DNA of 39,546 nucleotides, from positions 1 through 39,546 of the forward strand of contig JAGBTO010000033.1 in NCBI GenBank assembly GCA_017631285.1, written 5' to 3'. This DNA comes from Alistipes sp. (lineage in GTDB: Bacteria > Bacteroidota > Bacteroidia > Bacteroidales > Rikenellaceae). Positions 15,832 through 24,617 of the stretch are shown piece after piece. The notes beneath the pieces were generated by a model. That model was given only the letters and a program-made list of their open reading frames with translations. It made no database searches and had not been told where the DNA came from. The translations under genes were made by a program, and so were the position numbers. The number at the start of each line of letters is the position of its first letter. The first letter of the stretch is position 1.

Positions 15832-17130
15832 TTACAACTTTGTAAGCTGGAAGTTCTTCCAAAGCACCTTGATGTCGTTGCCGTCGTGAATCTGCAACAT
15901 GATACGACCGGTGTTAGCACCAATCTTCTCGTCCTCAATCTCGATCATAGCCTCGCCATTGAGCCAAGTCTGAACCTTGTTGCCCTCAACGCGCAAACGC
16001 AATGTATTCCAGTCGCCCTCCTTCAAGATGTTCTCCTTCTCCTCAGGAATCTGTACCAACCAGCCACGACCGTAAGACTCGTAAATACCACCTGTGTCGC
16101 AGTTCTTTGGAGCAACCTCACACTGCCAGCCGTTTACGATGTTGTTCTTGTAACCACCCTCAACAAATGAGTGGAAGAACAAACCTGAGTTGCCGTTTGA
16201 CTCCTGCTTGAACTCTACAGTCAAGTCGAAATCCTTGTAGTACTCGCGTGTACCGAGGTAGCCATACTTCTTGTCGTCACCATTCTCAGTTACCAAGTTA
16301 CCCTCAGCATCAACAGAAACCTTCATTGAACCGAATAACTCCCAACCGTGAGTATCCTTGCCATTGAAGAGGCTAATAGTCTGACCTGCGCGTGTCTCTG
16401 GCAACTCCTTAATCTTGATGTTGCGGAATGATGCAGGATCGCCGTGGTCCTGCAAGCAGATAACACCCTCGTGAGCCAAACCGTACTCAGTTGCGTTGCC
16501 CCACTTGCCGCTTGCCTTGCGTGCAAACCAGTCGTCAGTGTAAGCCTCGAACTCTACGATCTTCTCGCCATTGAGCCAGTGCTCAACATGACCGTTGTCG
16601 TAAACGATTTTTGATGAGTTCCACTCGCCAACAGGGTTGATGTGCATCTTCTCGTAATCAGGCAAGTGCATAGCGTAATCAACGCCGATGTTCTGCCAGT
16701 CAGCAAGCTTAGCAGGAGCATACTTTGTCTCCCAACCCTCGCTGTCGATGAGCTGATACTCAGGACCTGTTACGTAAGGCACTGCATACTTTGGGTGCTC
16801 AACAACGTGATAGAGCATACCGCTGTTACCAGCGTAAGTAAGCTTCCAGTCCCAAACAAGCTCGAAGTTTGAGTACTTCTTGTCAGTTACGATGTAGCCC
16901 GATGCATCGCCACCCTCACCTGAAGCCTGGATGCAACCATCAACGACTGACCAACCACCTAAAAGCTCAGGAGCGTTGAAGCTGCGCCAGCCATTCAAAG
17001 TCTCACCGTCGAACAAAAGCTGCCAACCTTCAGCCTTCTCTGCGCGAGAAAGCGTATTAGGCTTCTGCTCGCATGATGCCAAACCTGCTACCATAGCAGA
17101 TGCGGCAATAATAGAAAAGATTTTCTTCAT
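15832..17130 (-). CDS. Tandem DUF1080 (3-keto-disaccharide hydrolase-like) lipoprotein
   Basis: Lipoprotein of 432 residues (lipobox GLASC, Cys20) with two concanavalin-like DUF1080 (PF06439) domains. The first, about 35-245, starts GWQLLFDGETLNGW and ends with LQDHGDPASFRNIKIKEL. The second, about 252-432, starts LFNGKDTHGWELFG and ends with MLQIHDGNDIKVLWKNF. Relatives act on 3-keto-glycosides, cleaving or hydrolysing sugars first oxidised at C3; that activity is assumed here. The two domain types recur in reversed order in the gene at 28821. The gene follows the GLPGLI-like gene by 29 bases on the same strand and ends in a strong terminator. Base composition seems slightly GC-richer than its neighbours, which suits a highly expressed gene. 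Confidence 0.88.
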   Translation of the reverse strand: MKKIFSIIAASAMVAGLASCEQKPNTLSRAEKAEGWQLLFDGETLNGWRSFNAPELLGGWSVVDGCIQASGEGGDASGYIVTDKKYSNFELVWDWKLTYAGNSGMLYHVVEHPKYAVPYVTGPEYQLIDSEGWETKYAPAKLADWQNIGVDYAMHLPDYEKMHINPVGEWNSSKIVYDNGHVEHWLNGEKIVEFEAYTDDWFARKASGKWGNATEYGLAHEGVICLQDHGDPASFRNIKIKELPETRAGQTISLFNGKDTHGWELFGSMKVSVDAEGNLVTENGDDKKYGYLGTREYYKDFDLTVEFKQESNGNSGLFFHSFVEGGYKNNIVNGWQCEVAPKNCDTGGIYESYGRGWLVQIPEEKENILKEGDWNTLRLRVEGNKVQTWLNGEAMIEIEDEKIGANTGRIMLQIHDGNDIKVLWKNFQLTKL

Positions 17131-17159
17131 AATTGTTAAATTTAGTGTTTGTTAATGTA

Positions 17160-17747
17160 TTATCCTATTTTCACATCTATTTTCTTAGCATGCAATGAAT
17201 ACTCGCCCTTCGAGTCCTCGACATGAAGTATCAAACCCTTCAAGCCATCGCTGATTGTTGCACCCTCAGCGCAGTGTGGTAGTTCGGTGGTGTACCACGC
17301 CAGCCACGAGGTGTTGTTATCCATAGTTGTTGCTGTCCAACAATGGTAGCCCTCAATGGAATGATGCCTATTTTGCTTTACCCACTTGCGGGTTGCCCCT
17401 TCAACAAAACACTGCCGTGCCTCGTTCGTTGGGAAAGCATACTCGCCGGAACTATGTAGTGCTATGGTGCGGTCACAAATTACTTCATATGTAAATGCCC
17501 CCTTGCCAATTTGACGATACGTGGTGTCAATCTCAAGCCTTAGAATATCCTGCTTGTCAAGCATCTTGCGTTCATAGTGTACCGTAAGATGCGAAGAGGT
17601 GTATTGTTTGGCCTGCTCCATGGTAAGCATTATTTTACCTCGTTTCTGAAAACCTACACCATAACCAATGGTGAACATGTGGGTCAATGCTATCGCAACG
17701 ATGGCAATCACTACAATAAATAGCGAGTTATGTTTTTTGCTTATCAT
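17160..17747 (-). CDS. GLPGLI-like exported protein
   Basis: Hypothetical protein of 195 residues. One N-terminal hydrophobic segment (about 9-30, after MISKKHN) is a signal peptide or anchor. The C-terminal half has an AWYTTELPHCAEG segment followed by DGLKGLILHVED. This resembles the core of the Bacteroidota GLPGLI family (TIGR01200), in which a Trp/Tyr-Thr-Pro stretch precedes a GLPGLI motif. Here Pro is replaced by Lys (GLKGLI), so the assignment is probable rather than firm. No function is known for the family. It is probably transcribed from the -7 element at 17768 together with the DUF1080 gene 29 bases downstream. Confidence 0.72.
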   Translation of the reverse strand: MISKKHNSLFIVVIAIVAIALTHMFTIGYGVGFQKRGKIMLTMEQAKQYTSSHLTVHYERKMLDKQDILRLEIDTTYRQIGKGAFTYEVICDRTIALHSSGEYAFPTNEARQCFVEGATRKWVKQNRHHSIEGYHCWTATTMDNNTSWLAWYTTELPHCAEGATISDGLKGLILHVEDSKGEYSLHAKKIDVKIG

Positions 17748-17767
17748 TATTACTCTCTGAGAGTGTG

Positions 17768-17775
17768 CAAAATTA
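17768..17775 (-). promoter_or_regulatory. -7 element before the GLPGLI-like gene
   Basis: On the minus strand this reads TAATTTTG, a perfect TAnnTTTG, 20 bases from the start codon. No good TTTG is present at the -33 position. It fits separate transcription of the GLPGLI-like/DUF1080 pair from the SDR gene upstream. Confidence 0.5.
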
Positions 17776-17837
17776 CTAAAAAAAGTTTTAATCTTGTTGC
17801 CCTAATTACACTTTTCGTTATGAGCGTATGAGGATTG

Positions 17838-18659
17838 TTATTTTTCTAATGGTGAATCTGGTTCTTGAGCCATCACACGGTAGAAAATCTTATCAACCAG
17901 ACCTGGCGCAAATTTCTTCACGAAGTGTGTCGCGCGACCCTCAGCTTCCATTAAACATAGACGCTTTCTGCGGGCTATCCCACGTGCTACGATGTGAGCC
18001 ACTTGCTCGGGCATCATCATCTTTTCTTCCTTGCGAGGCGTAGAGCCTTGTTGTGAACCATCGGCTGTGAGTGCCGAGAAACGTACGTTTGAAGCTGTAA
18101 AGCCAGGGCAGGCTACCATCACGTGCACTCCCTTCTTTAGATTCTCGATGCGTATTGTCTCCAAGAATCCAGTCATAGCAAATTTGGAAGCAGAATAACC
18201 TGTTCTGCCAGGTAAACCGTGTATGCCAGCAACAGAGGAAATGCCAACTAATGAACCTTTTGATTTTTGAAGGTATGGTAGTGCGTATTTAGTACAATAC
18301 ACTGTCCCCCAGAAATTTACATCCATCAAGCGATGTAAGACATTAAGGTCGAGCTCATCAAATAATGCTCGCATTGATATGCCGGCATTGCATATGAGAA
18401 TATCTATACCCCCAAAATTATCTATTGCACACTTTATTAGCTGCTTACAATCTTCCATCTTCGTGACGTCGGTTGCACACCACGCTGCCTCTCCGCCTTG
18501 AGTTTTGATTTGTGCGGTTAATGTTTCTAGCTTGTCCGCTTGACGAGCTCCAAGTACAACCTTAGCTCCCATCTTGGCGTATTCGCGAGCCATAGCTTCA
18601 CCAATGCCTGACGAAGCACCGGTGATGACTATTACTTTATTTCTCAATTGATTACTCAT
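17838..18659 (-). CDS. Short-chain dehydrogenase/reductase
   Basis: NAD(P)-dependent oxidoreductase of the classical SDR family, 273 residues, substrate unknown. The cofactor loop is TGASSGIG (13-20), the NAG motif is at 91-93, and the catalytic residues are Ser142, Tyr155 and Lys159 (YSASK). The ALR... Arg39 after the second strand suggests NADP preference. A C-terminal extension rich in Arg and Lys (about 205-273) resembles membrane-associated SDRs such as DltE or ketosphinganine-reductase-like proteins; this is weak evidence for a lipid substrate. It starts 12 bases after the MBL-fold gene and is probably the last member of the valS operon. Confidence 0.87.
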   Translation of the reverse strand: MSNQLRNKVIVITGASSGIGEAMAREYAKMGAKVVLGARQADKLETLTAQIKTQGGEAAWCATDVTKMEDCKQLIKCAIDNFGGIDILICNAGISMRALFDELDLNVLHRLMDVNFWGTVYCTKYALPYLQKSKGSLVGISSVAGIHGLPGRTGYSASKFAMTGFLETIRIENLKKGVHVMVACPGFTASNVRFSALTADGSQQGSTPRKEEKMMMPEQVAHIVARGIARRKRLCLMEAEGRATHFVKKFAPGLVDKIFYRVMAQEPDSPLEK

Positions 18660-18671
18660 ATGATATTGGTT

Positions 18672-19448
18672 TTATATCTCCACGGTAAGAGAGTCATATC
18701 CTAATCTCACATTGGTGGGTAACTGACTATCCGTTATAGCATGTAGTCCAATGTCGTGAGATAGGTGTGTTAAAAAACTTTGCCGAGGTTGAACATGTTT
18801 AATTAACGTGAGAGCCTCCTCAACGTTGAAGTGAGAATGGTGTAGCTTAAAACGCAAAGCATTTACCACCAAAGTGTCAATGCCGGTTAGCTTTCCTACT
18901 TCTGTCGGTTCTATCTGTTTAAAATCTGTCAGATAAGCCAATTTTCCAATGCGATACCCCAAGACAGAAAATCGTTCTGAGTGTTTACCTTGAATAGGGG
19001 TAATCTCTACTCCCTTTATTGAGAATTGTTTGTTAGGGTCTATCTCATGCAATCGCATTTCTGGGGCACCTATATATTTATTATCCATAAAGGCATAGTC
19101 GAAATCCTTTTTTATGCAGGCTGCCGTTATTGCATTGGCATATATATCGACAGGACGTATGATGGGAAAATCCACAAAATTGAATGCTCTAACATCATCC
19201 AAACCTCCCACATGATCCTTATGCTGGTGTGTTAGAAGTATGGCATCTATACTCCTTACTCCTGTGCGCAACATCTGTTGGCGAAAATCGGGTCCGGCGT
19301 CAATTATAATCCTCACACCATCTACTTCTACCATAGCTGAAGTACGCAGACGTTTGTCATGCCAATCTTGCGATTGACACACTTCGCATTGACAACCAAT
19401 GACGGGAACACCTTGTGATGTCCCTGTTCCGAGTAGAGTGAGCTTCAT
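18672..19448 (-). CDS. PhnP-like MBL-fold metallohydrolase
   Basis: Metallo-beta-lactamase-fold phosphodiesterase-like enzyme of 258 residues. The zinc site motif is THQHKDHVGG (His74, His76, Asp78, His79), with further His and Asp residues at GKHSE and YLTDF. The N-terminus has GTGTSQGVPVIGC followed by a Cys cluster (Cys19, 21, 24), a structural-metal feature of PhnP-type proteins, which act as cyclic phosphodiesterases. The genuine substrate is unknown, and no phosphonate genes are nearby. It lies 3 bases after yjbR and 12 bases before the SDR gene in the valS operon. Confidence 0.86.
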   Translation of the reverse strand: MKLTLLGTGTSQGVPVIGCQCEVCQSQDWHDKRLRTSAMVEVDGVRIIIDAGPDFRQQMLRTGVRSIDAILLTHQHKDHVGGLDDVRAFNFVDFPIIRPVDIYANAITAACIKKDFDYAFMDNKYIGAPEMRLHEIDPNKQFSIKGVEITPIQGKHSERFSVLGYRIGKLAYLTDFKQIEPTEVGKLTGIDTLVVNALRFKLHHSHFNVEEALTLIKHVQPRQSFLTHLSHDIGLHAITDSQLPTNVRLGYDSLTVEI

Positions 19449-19451
19449 TGT

Positions 19452-19802
19452 TTATTCAAGTCCTAATTCGATGCGACGTTTGCGAGAAAACTTTTTCACC
19501 ACCTCGTCATACGAATGGTCAATAAGATGCATTACCACCTTGTCATCCAATGCTGCATAGAGATGTTGATTCCAATACTTCTTGTTGAAGTGCCATGCTG
19601 GCTCTATTGCCGAGTATTTGTCGCGTAACTCTGCAGCATAGTCGGCATCGCATTTGAGCACCAACTTGTCGGGTTTATTTAAAGGCAGACAAGCAAACAT
19701 CTTACCTGCAACCTTGAACACAAGGGTTACATCGTCAAAGGGAAACTCCTCTGTCGCATAAAGCTTTTGTAGGCAGTATTGTCTTATCTCCTCTATATTC
19801 AT
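19452..19802 (-). CDS. MmcQ/YjbR family protein
   Basis: Small protein of 116 residues in the MmcQ/YjbR (formerly DUF419) family, which has a CyaY-like, double-wing DNA-binding-type fold. The family pattern is present: an N-terminal helix followed by TEEFPFDDVTLVFKVAGKMFACL, a K(A/K)YWNQHLY stretch and HLIDHSYDEV. The biological role is not established. Its ATG overlaps the rnhA stop by one base (TAATG), indicating translational coupling, and the MBL gene follows after 3 bases. Confidence 0.87.
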   Translation of the reverse strand: MNIEEIRQYCLQKLYATEEFPFDDVTLVFKVAGKMFACLPLNKPDKLVLKCDADYAAELRDKYSAIEPAWHFNKKYWNQHLYAALDDKVVMHLIDHSYDEVVKKFSRKRRIELGLE

Positions 19803-20257
19803 TACTCTGGCTGATATCCTGTATCTTCCGACAAATGTCCGCTGTTGGCAGCCGCCACGGCTAATTCGTCACATCTGTTGTTTTCAGTGGTTGAGGCATG
19901 GCCTTTTACCCAAATAAAGTTTACTTTGTGACGACGATATATGCGCAAGAAACGCATCCATAAATCTGGATTTTTCTTTCCTGCAAATCCCTTTTTCTCC
20001 CAACCAAATACCCAACGTTGGTTTACTGCTTCAACTACATATTTCGAGTCTGAATAAACCGTTACATCATTGCCATCATGTTTTAATGCCTCCAATGCAA
20101 CGCATACTGCCATAAGTTCCATGCGGTTGTTGGTTGTAAGGCGAAATCCTGCAGATAACTCCTTGCGATAAGGACCCGATAACAGCACTACGCCGTAACC
20201 ACCTCGTCCGGGGTTACCCTGCGCAGCGCCGTCGGTGTATATGGTTATTTGCGCCAT
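19802..20257 (-). CDS. rnhA: Ribonuclease HI
   Basis: Degrades the RNA strand of RNA-DNA hybrids (R-loops, primers). The 151-residue protein has all catalytic acids: Asp9 (YTDGA), Glu47 (MELMA), Asp70 (YSDSK) and Asp130 (RCDELA), with His120 in the flexible VKGHAST loop. These match E. coli Asp10, Glu48, Asp70, Asp134 and His124. A basic handle region (about 80-95) is present. The gene starts 7 bases after the valS stop and its own stop overlaps the next start by one base, so it belongs to the valS operon. Confidence 0.95.
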   Translation of the reverse strand: MAQITIYTDGAAQGNPGRGGYGVVLLSGPYRKELSAGFRLTTNNRMELMAVCVALEALKHDGNDVTVYSDSKYVVEAVNQRWVFGWEKKGFAGKKNPDLWMRFLRIYRRHKVNFIWVKGHASTTENNRCDELAVAAANSGHLSEDTGYQPE

Positions 20258-20264
20258 GATGGAA

Positions 20265-22889
20265 TTATTTCAAAGCCTCCATGCGCTCCTTGATAGCTGC
20301 AATCTTAGCCTCGGCATCTGACTGCTTGGCACGTTCGTTGGCAACAACCTTCTCGGGTGCTGAACTTACGAAACGCTCATTCGAGAGTTTCTTCATTACA
20401 CTCGCCAAGAAACCTTCCAAGTAGCTCAACTCATCCTGCAACTTCTTCAACTCTGCCTCCTTGTCAATTTGGTCGCCCATTGGTACGAAATACTGGGTTG
20501 TCTTGACGATGAATGAGTCGGCTGTTGGATCTTTTTCTGTGATGAGGTTAATCGCCTCCAGGTTGCACATCTTTACAATCACGGCTGCCATCTCTGCAGG
20601 GTAGTTCTCGTCGCTGATGACGTTGAGTGTCAACGCCTGCTTCTGAGGGATGTTCTTCTGCTTGCGTACGTTACGTACGCCTGTAATAGCTTCCATTACC
20701 AATGCAAAGCGAGCGAGCATCTGCTCGTTAACCTCCTCGGCCTGTGGCATAGGAGCGAACATGATTGTTTCACCGTTTTGGCGAGGTGCGATATCCTGCC
20801 AAATCTCCTCAGTTACGAATGGCATGAATGGGTGGATAAGACGCATCAAAAGGTCGAAGTAGTGACGTGTGGCCTCCATGGTAGCCTTGTCGATAGGCTG
20901 CTGATAAGCAGGCTTCACCATCTCCAAATACCAGCCGCTGAAGTCATCCCAGAAGAGCTTGTAGATGCGCATAAATGCCTCCGAAATGCGGTATGTGGCG
21001 AACATTGAGTTAATCTCGCTGATAGCTTTCGAGAGAGTGTGCTTAAACCAATCGACTGATATAGCGTTATTCTCACTCTGCGCGATATTTTCATCCACTT
21101 GCCACATTGATATAAGACGGTATGCATTCCAAATCTTATTACCAAAATTACGACCCTGCTCGCAGAGCGCCTCGTCAAACATCACGTCGTTACCAGCCGA
21201 TGATGAGAGCATCATGGCTACACGCATACCATCAGCACCATACTTTGCAATTAGGTCAAGAGGGTCAGGTGAGTTACCCAGCTGCTTCGACATTTTGCGA
21301 CCCAACTTATCACGAACAATACCTGTGAAATATACATTCTTAAATGGCATTTCACCGCGGTACTCATATCCTGCCATAATCATACGATCCACCCAGAAGA
21401 AGATGATATCTGGGCCTGTAATCAAATCGTTGGTAGGGTAGTAGTACTTAATCTCCTCGTTATCAGGGAAACGAACGCCATCGAATACCGAAATAGGCCA
21501 TAGCCATGATGAGAACCATGTGTCAAGAACATCCTCATCCTGGCGCAAGTCGCCTGGCTGGAGGTCAGCATTGCCGCTCTTCTGGCGTGCAAGTTCCAAT
21601 GCCTCCTCAGCAGTCGCTGCAATCACATAACCACCCTCAGGGAGGTAGTATGCAGGTATGCGCTGACCCCACCACAACTGACGAGAGATACACCAGTCCT
21701 TGATGTTCTCCATCCAGTGGCGGTATGTGTTTTTGTATTTCGCTGGTACAAACTTGATAGCATCTTCCATTACGGCCTTTGTTGCTGGCTCGGCAATCTC
21801 CTTCATCGATAGGAACCACTGCATTGAAAGTTTTGGCTCAATAGCAACTCCGGTACGCTCCGAGTAACCTACGTTGTTGGTGTAAGCCTCCACCTTCTCC
21901 ATCAGACCGGCATCCTGCAACTCCTTCTCAATGAGTTTGCGGCACTCAAAACGGTCCACGCCAACATACATTCCAACTTTATCATTGATTGTGCCATCGT
22001 CGTTGAAAATGTCGATTGAAGGCAAGTTGTACTTCTCGCCAAGCATGTAGTCATTTACATCGTGAGCAGGAGTAACCTTCAAAGCACCTGTACCGAACTC
22101 GATATCAACATACTCGTCACGGATAATAGGAATAGCGCGACCAACCAAAGGTACAATTACCTTTGCATCGGCAGGGATGTCAGCATATCGCTCGTCATTA
22201 GGGTTCAAGCAGACAGCGGTGTCGCCCAAGATTGTCTCTGGACGAGTTGTTGCTACAACCAAATAACGGTCCGAGCCCTCAATCATATAGCGTAAGTAGT
22301 AGAGCTTACCCTGTGACTCCTTATAGATAACCTCCTCGTCTGAAAGGGCTGTCTTTGCTGATGGGTCCCAGTTTACCATTCTTACGCCACGGTAAATCTT
22401 CCCCTTGTTGTATAAATCGACAAATGTACGAATCACACTCTCGGTGCGAGCCTCATCCATTGTAAAGCAGGTGCGGTCCCAGTCGCACGAAGCACCTAAT
22501 TTGCGCAACTGCTGAAGAATGATACCACCGTGCTTTTCCTTCCACTCCCAAGCGTGCTTCAGGAACTCTTCGCGTGTAAGACTTGCTTTGTCGATACCCT
22601 CGGCCTTAAGCTTTGCAACAACTTTAGCCTCGGTTGCAATCGATGCGTGGTCAGTACCTGGTACCCAGCAAGCATTCTTACCTTCTTGGCGAGCACGACG
22701 CATCAATACATCCTGTAGAGTGTTGTTAAGCATGTGACCCATGTGCAACATACCTGTTACATTGGGTGGTGGAATAACTATTGTGTAAGGCTCACGAGCG
22801 TCTGGCTCTGAATGGAAATGTTTGTTCTCAATCCAATATTCATACCACTTCGATTCAATCTCTTGTGGTGTGTACTTGTCTGCTACCAT
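20265..22889 (-). CDS. valS: Valine--tRNA ligase
   Basis: Charges tRNA-Val with valine and edits threonine. The 874-residue class I synthetase has the HIGH-type motif HMGH (49-52) preceded by PPPNVTG, the editing (CP1) domain with [13 protein letters not shown], the KMSKQ loop at 532-536 and a Trp-rich anticodon-binding domain. A C-terminal coiled coil of about 65 residues forms the tRNA arm. Length matches the bacterial family. It is transcribed from a promoter at 22956-22985 with a short leader carrying a GC-rich hairpin. rnhA, yjbR, the MBL gene and the SDR gene follow with gaps of 12 bases or fewer. Confidence 0.97.
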   Translation of the reverse strand: MVADKYTPQEIESKWYEYWIENKHFHSEPDAREPYTIVIPPPNVTGMLHMGHMLNNTLQDVLMRRARQEGKNACWVPGTDHASIATEAKVVAKLKAEGIDKASLTREEFLKHAWEWKEKHGGIILQQLRKLGASCDWDRTCFTMDEARTESVIRTFVDLYNKGKIYRGVRMVNWDPSAKTALSDEEVIYKESQGKLYYLRYMIEGSDRYLVVATTRPETILGDTAVCLNPNDERYADIPADAKVIVPLVGRAIPIIRDEYVDIEFGTGALKVTPAHDVNDYMLGEKYNLPSIDIFNDDGTINDKVGMYVGVDRFECRKLIEKELQDAGLMEKVEAYTNNVGYSERTGVAIEPKLSMQWFLSMKEIAEPATKAVMEDAIKFVPAKYKNTYRHWMENIKDWCISRQLWWGQRIPAYYLPEGGYVIAATAEEALELARQKSGNADLQPGDLRQDEDVLDTWFSSWLWPISVFDGVRFPDNEEIKYYYPTNDLITGPDIIFFWVDRMIMAGYEYRGEMPFKNVYFTGIVRDKLGRKMSKQLGNSPDPLDLIAKYGADGMRVAMMLSSSAGNDVMFDEALCEQGRNFGNKIWNAYRLISMWQVDENIAQSENNAISVDWFKHTLSKAISEINSMFATYRISEAFMRIYKLFWDDFSGWYLEMVKPAYQQPIDKATMEATRHYFDLLMRLIHPFMPFVTEEIWQDIAPRQNGETIMFAPMPQAEEVNEQMLARFALVMEAITGVRNVRKQKNIPQKQALTLNVISDENYPAEMAAVIVKMCNLEAINLITEKDPTADSFIVKTTQYFVPMGDQIDKEAELKKLQDELSYLEGFLASVMKKLSNERFVSSAPEKVVANERAKQSDAEAKIAAIKERMEALK

Positions 22890-22930
22890 AATGCTATATT
22901 TGTTTTGTTATTGTTTGACATTTTGCATCT

Positions 22931-22949
22931 CGCGTGCGTGTAACACGCG
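22931..22949 (-). promoter_or_regulatory. GC-rich hairpin at the 5' end of the valS leader
   Basis: CGCGTG and CACGCG pair over 6 bp around a 7-base loop. The predicted transcription start is close to 22950, so this hairpin would form the very 5' end of the mRNA. It may protect the transcript; nothing resembles a T-box. Confidence 0.4.
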
Positions 22950-22955
22950 AACAGG

Positions 22956-22985
22956 CAAAGATACAAAATAAATATTAGATGCAAA
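22956..22985 (-). promoter_or_regulatory. valS promoter
   Basis: On the minus strand TTTG (22985-22982) is followed after 18 bases by TATCTTTG (22963-22956), a perfect -7 element. The -33 TTTG is the end of the T-tract of the upstream antiporter gene's terminator, so the two signals overlap. Confidence 0.68.
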
Positions 22986-23007
22986 AAAAAACCGACATCA
23001 ATGTCGG
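22983..23007 (-). terminator. Terminator of the NhaD-like gene
   Basis: On the minus strand CCGACA pairs with TGTCGG (arms 23002-23007 and 22992-22997) around a 4-base loop, followed by nine T. Confidence 0.85.
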
Positions 23008-23022
23008 AATTTTAATAATGTG

Positions 23023-24327
23023 TTATTTGTGTAGGAAAATAATCTGCGTGACAATGTAAACGGGAAGTAGGATTTTTATTGAAAATGATATCATATATCC
23101 GAAAAAGCTGGGCATCTTTACACCCTCTTGTTCCGCTACAGCTTTTATCATGAGGTTAGGGCCATTGCCTATATAGGTCGTAGCTCCAAAGAATACGGCT
23201 CCCATGGCTATTGCTTTAAGAGTAAGTTCTTCGACACCCGCAATTATGACGCCAGAAGAGCTTTGGATATTTTGTCCCACAGTATGAAATGCGACCGCTG
23301 TAGGGGAATTATCAAGGAATGCCGATAGGATGCCCGAAGAATAGTAGAATTGCCAAGGTTTTGTTATGCCTAGTTTTTGCGCGTTGTTGCTCAAAAATAA
23401 TAAGGCGGGCGTCATTGTTATGAATATGCCGATGAATATGTAGGCGACCTCAATTATGGGTGTCCACGAGAAGTGGTTATCTTTTCGTATTTTTTTTGGT
23501 GTGGTTATGAGTGAGATTAGCGTAATGGTTATGAGTATAATTTCACGTAGCAATTTTATGTGTAGGGGTGCGTTATGTTCGTTCATTTGAGGAATGTACG
23601 AACCATTGACAAACAGAACGGTGGCGACAATGCACAATAGGTATATGATATTAATGCCTCCTTTTATCGAAAAAACGCTTCTCTCTCTAAAGTCGGCCAT
23701 AATAATCTCGGTTCTCTCCTCTTGGTAGTAATATCGGTTGTCGGTGAAGAAATATAGAAGCAGTAAAGTGCTGCCTACAAATAGCCATTCTGGTAGCATT
23801 TGCAGGAACCATGTAAACTCTACACCTCGTAAGTATAATAGAAATAACGGAGGGTCGCCAAGAGGTGATAAAATACCTCCGCAATTTGCAACCATAGCTA
23901 TGAAGAAAAGCACTGTGTGAGTCTTGTTTTCCCGATATCTGTTCACATAAAGTAAAGGATGAATTAAGAGCATGGAAGCTCCTGTAGTTCCGATAAATGA
24001 TGCAAGTATATAACCTATGGCAAGAATGATTGTATTGTTGCGTGGCCTGGCTTGCACGTGACCAAGTATTAATATGCCTCCGGTGACTACAAATAAGGCT
24101 CCGAGTAGAATGATGAAGGGTAGGTAATCGAATATAATTTGGTGCTTTAACTCCTCTTTTAAATTGTGACTTATTAAGTATATTATTGCTGGTATTGCAA
24201 GGGTTGTCGAGACTAATAATTTGTTTATATTGCGTCTCCACCAATGTTCGGCTATTAGCGGAATTGTGGCGATGCTTAGTAGCATTAATATAAATGGGGC
24301 CAAAACCCAAATTTCAATCTGTTGCAT
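23023..24327 (-). CDS. NhaD/CitMHS-like sodium:proton antiporter
   Basis: Inner-membrane ion transporter of 434 residues with about twelve hydrophobic segments, in the ArsB/NhaD ion-transporter superfamily (CitMHS_2-like Bacteroidota branch). Two inverted-repeat signatures are visible: GTTGASMLLIHPLL followed by NCGGILSPLGDPP in the first half, and SAFLDNSPTAVAFH followed by TYIGNGPN in the second. Such broken-helix Asn/Asp/Gly segments carry the ion site in NhaD. Na+/H+ exchange is inferred; organic-acid transport is the alternative. It is a single-gene unit, divergent from lon across 290 bases and closed by its own terminator. A degenerate -7 (TAATTATG, 24341-24348 on the minus strand) might serve it. 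Confidence 0.82.
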   Translation of the reverse strand: MQQIEIWVLAPFILMLLSIATIPLIAEHWWRRNINKLLVSTTLAIPAIIYLISHNLKEELKHQIIFDYLPFIILLGALFVVTGGILILGHVQARPRNNTIILAIGYILASFIGTTGASMLLIHPLLYVNRYRENKTHTVLFFIAMVANCGGILSPLGDPPLFLLYLRGVEFTWFLQMLPEWLFVGSTLLLLYFFTDNRYYYQEERTEIIMADFRERSVFSIKGGINIIYLLCIVATVLFVNGSYIPQMNEHNAPLHIKLLREIILITITLISLITTPKKIRKDNHFSWTPIIEVAYIFIGIFITMTPALLFLSNNAQKLGITKPWQFYYSSGILSAFLDNSPTAVAFHTVGQNIQSSSGVIIAGVEELTLKAIAMGAVFFGATTYIGNGPNLMIKAVAEQEGVKMPSFFGYMISFSIKILLPVYIVTQIIFLHK

Positions 24328-24514
24328 GTTAATTTTTTGGCATAATTAGCGTTGCGAAAGGTGGTAATTAAGACCCATTGATAAAAGCAAATTCCTTGCC
24401 ATTTTTGTGGTAAAAATCGTTGTGTAGGGTTTTGGTTGTGGGTGTTTTTTTTAGTTAAAACAACGAGTTATTAACAATCTTTATAAAATATATGGTATTG
24501 TTGTTAAAAATTGC

Positions 24515-24522
24515 TACATTTG
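24515..24522 (+). promoter_or_regulatory. -7 element of the lon promoter
   Basis: TACATTTG is a perfect TAnnTTTG about 95 bases before the lon ATG. The -33 position has only TATG (24491-24494). The rest of the 290-base divergent spacer shows no other clear element; I see no obvious heat-shock operator such as a CIRCE inverted repeat. Confidence 0.6.
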
Positions 24523-24617
24523 CGATTGTGAAATAGTGTCATTATGTGATTAGGGTGCGTTATTTGTGAATAGTCTATAAACAGCATTCCTCATAGAGAC
24601 CAAAAATGTAAAGAATT

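Noticed and set aside
20965-21441. Antisense frame of 158 codons inside valS
   Set aside because: Shadow of the strongly conserved valS frame; the translation has no recognisable pattern.
22890-22990. T-box or other riboswitch before valS
   Set aside because: The leader is about 60 bases, with no specifier loop or T-box sequence; only one small hairpin is present.
23687-24310. 207-codon frame on the same strand as the NhaD-like gene
   Set aside because: Fully inside the antiporter gene in another frame; the product is Ser/His/Arg-rich and lacks the membrane segments of the real frame.
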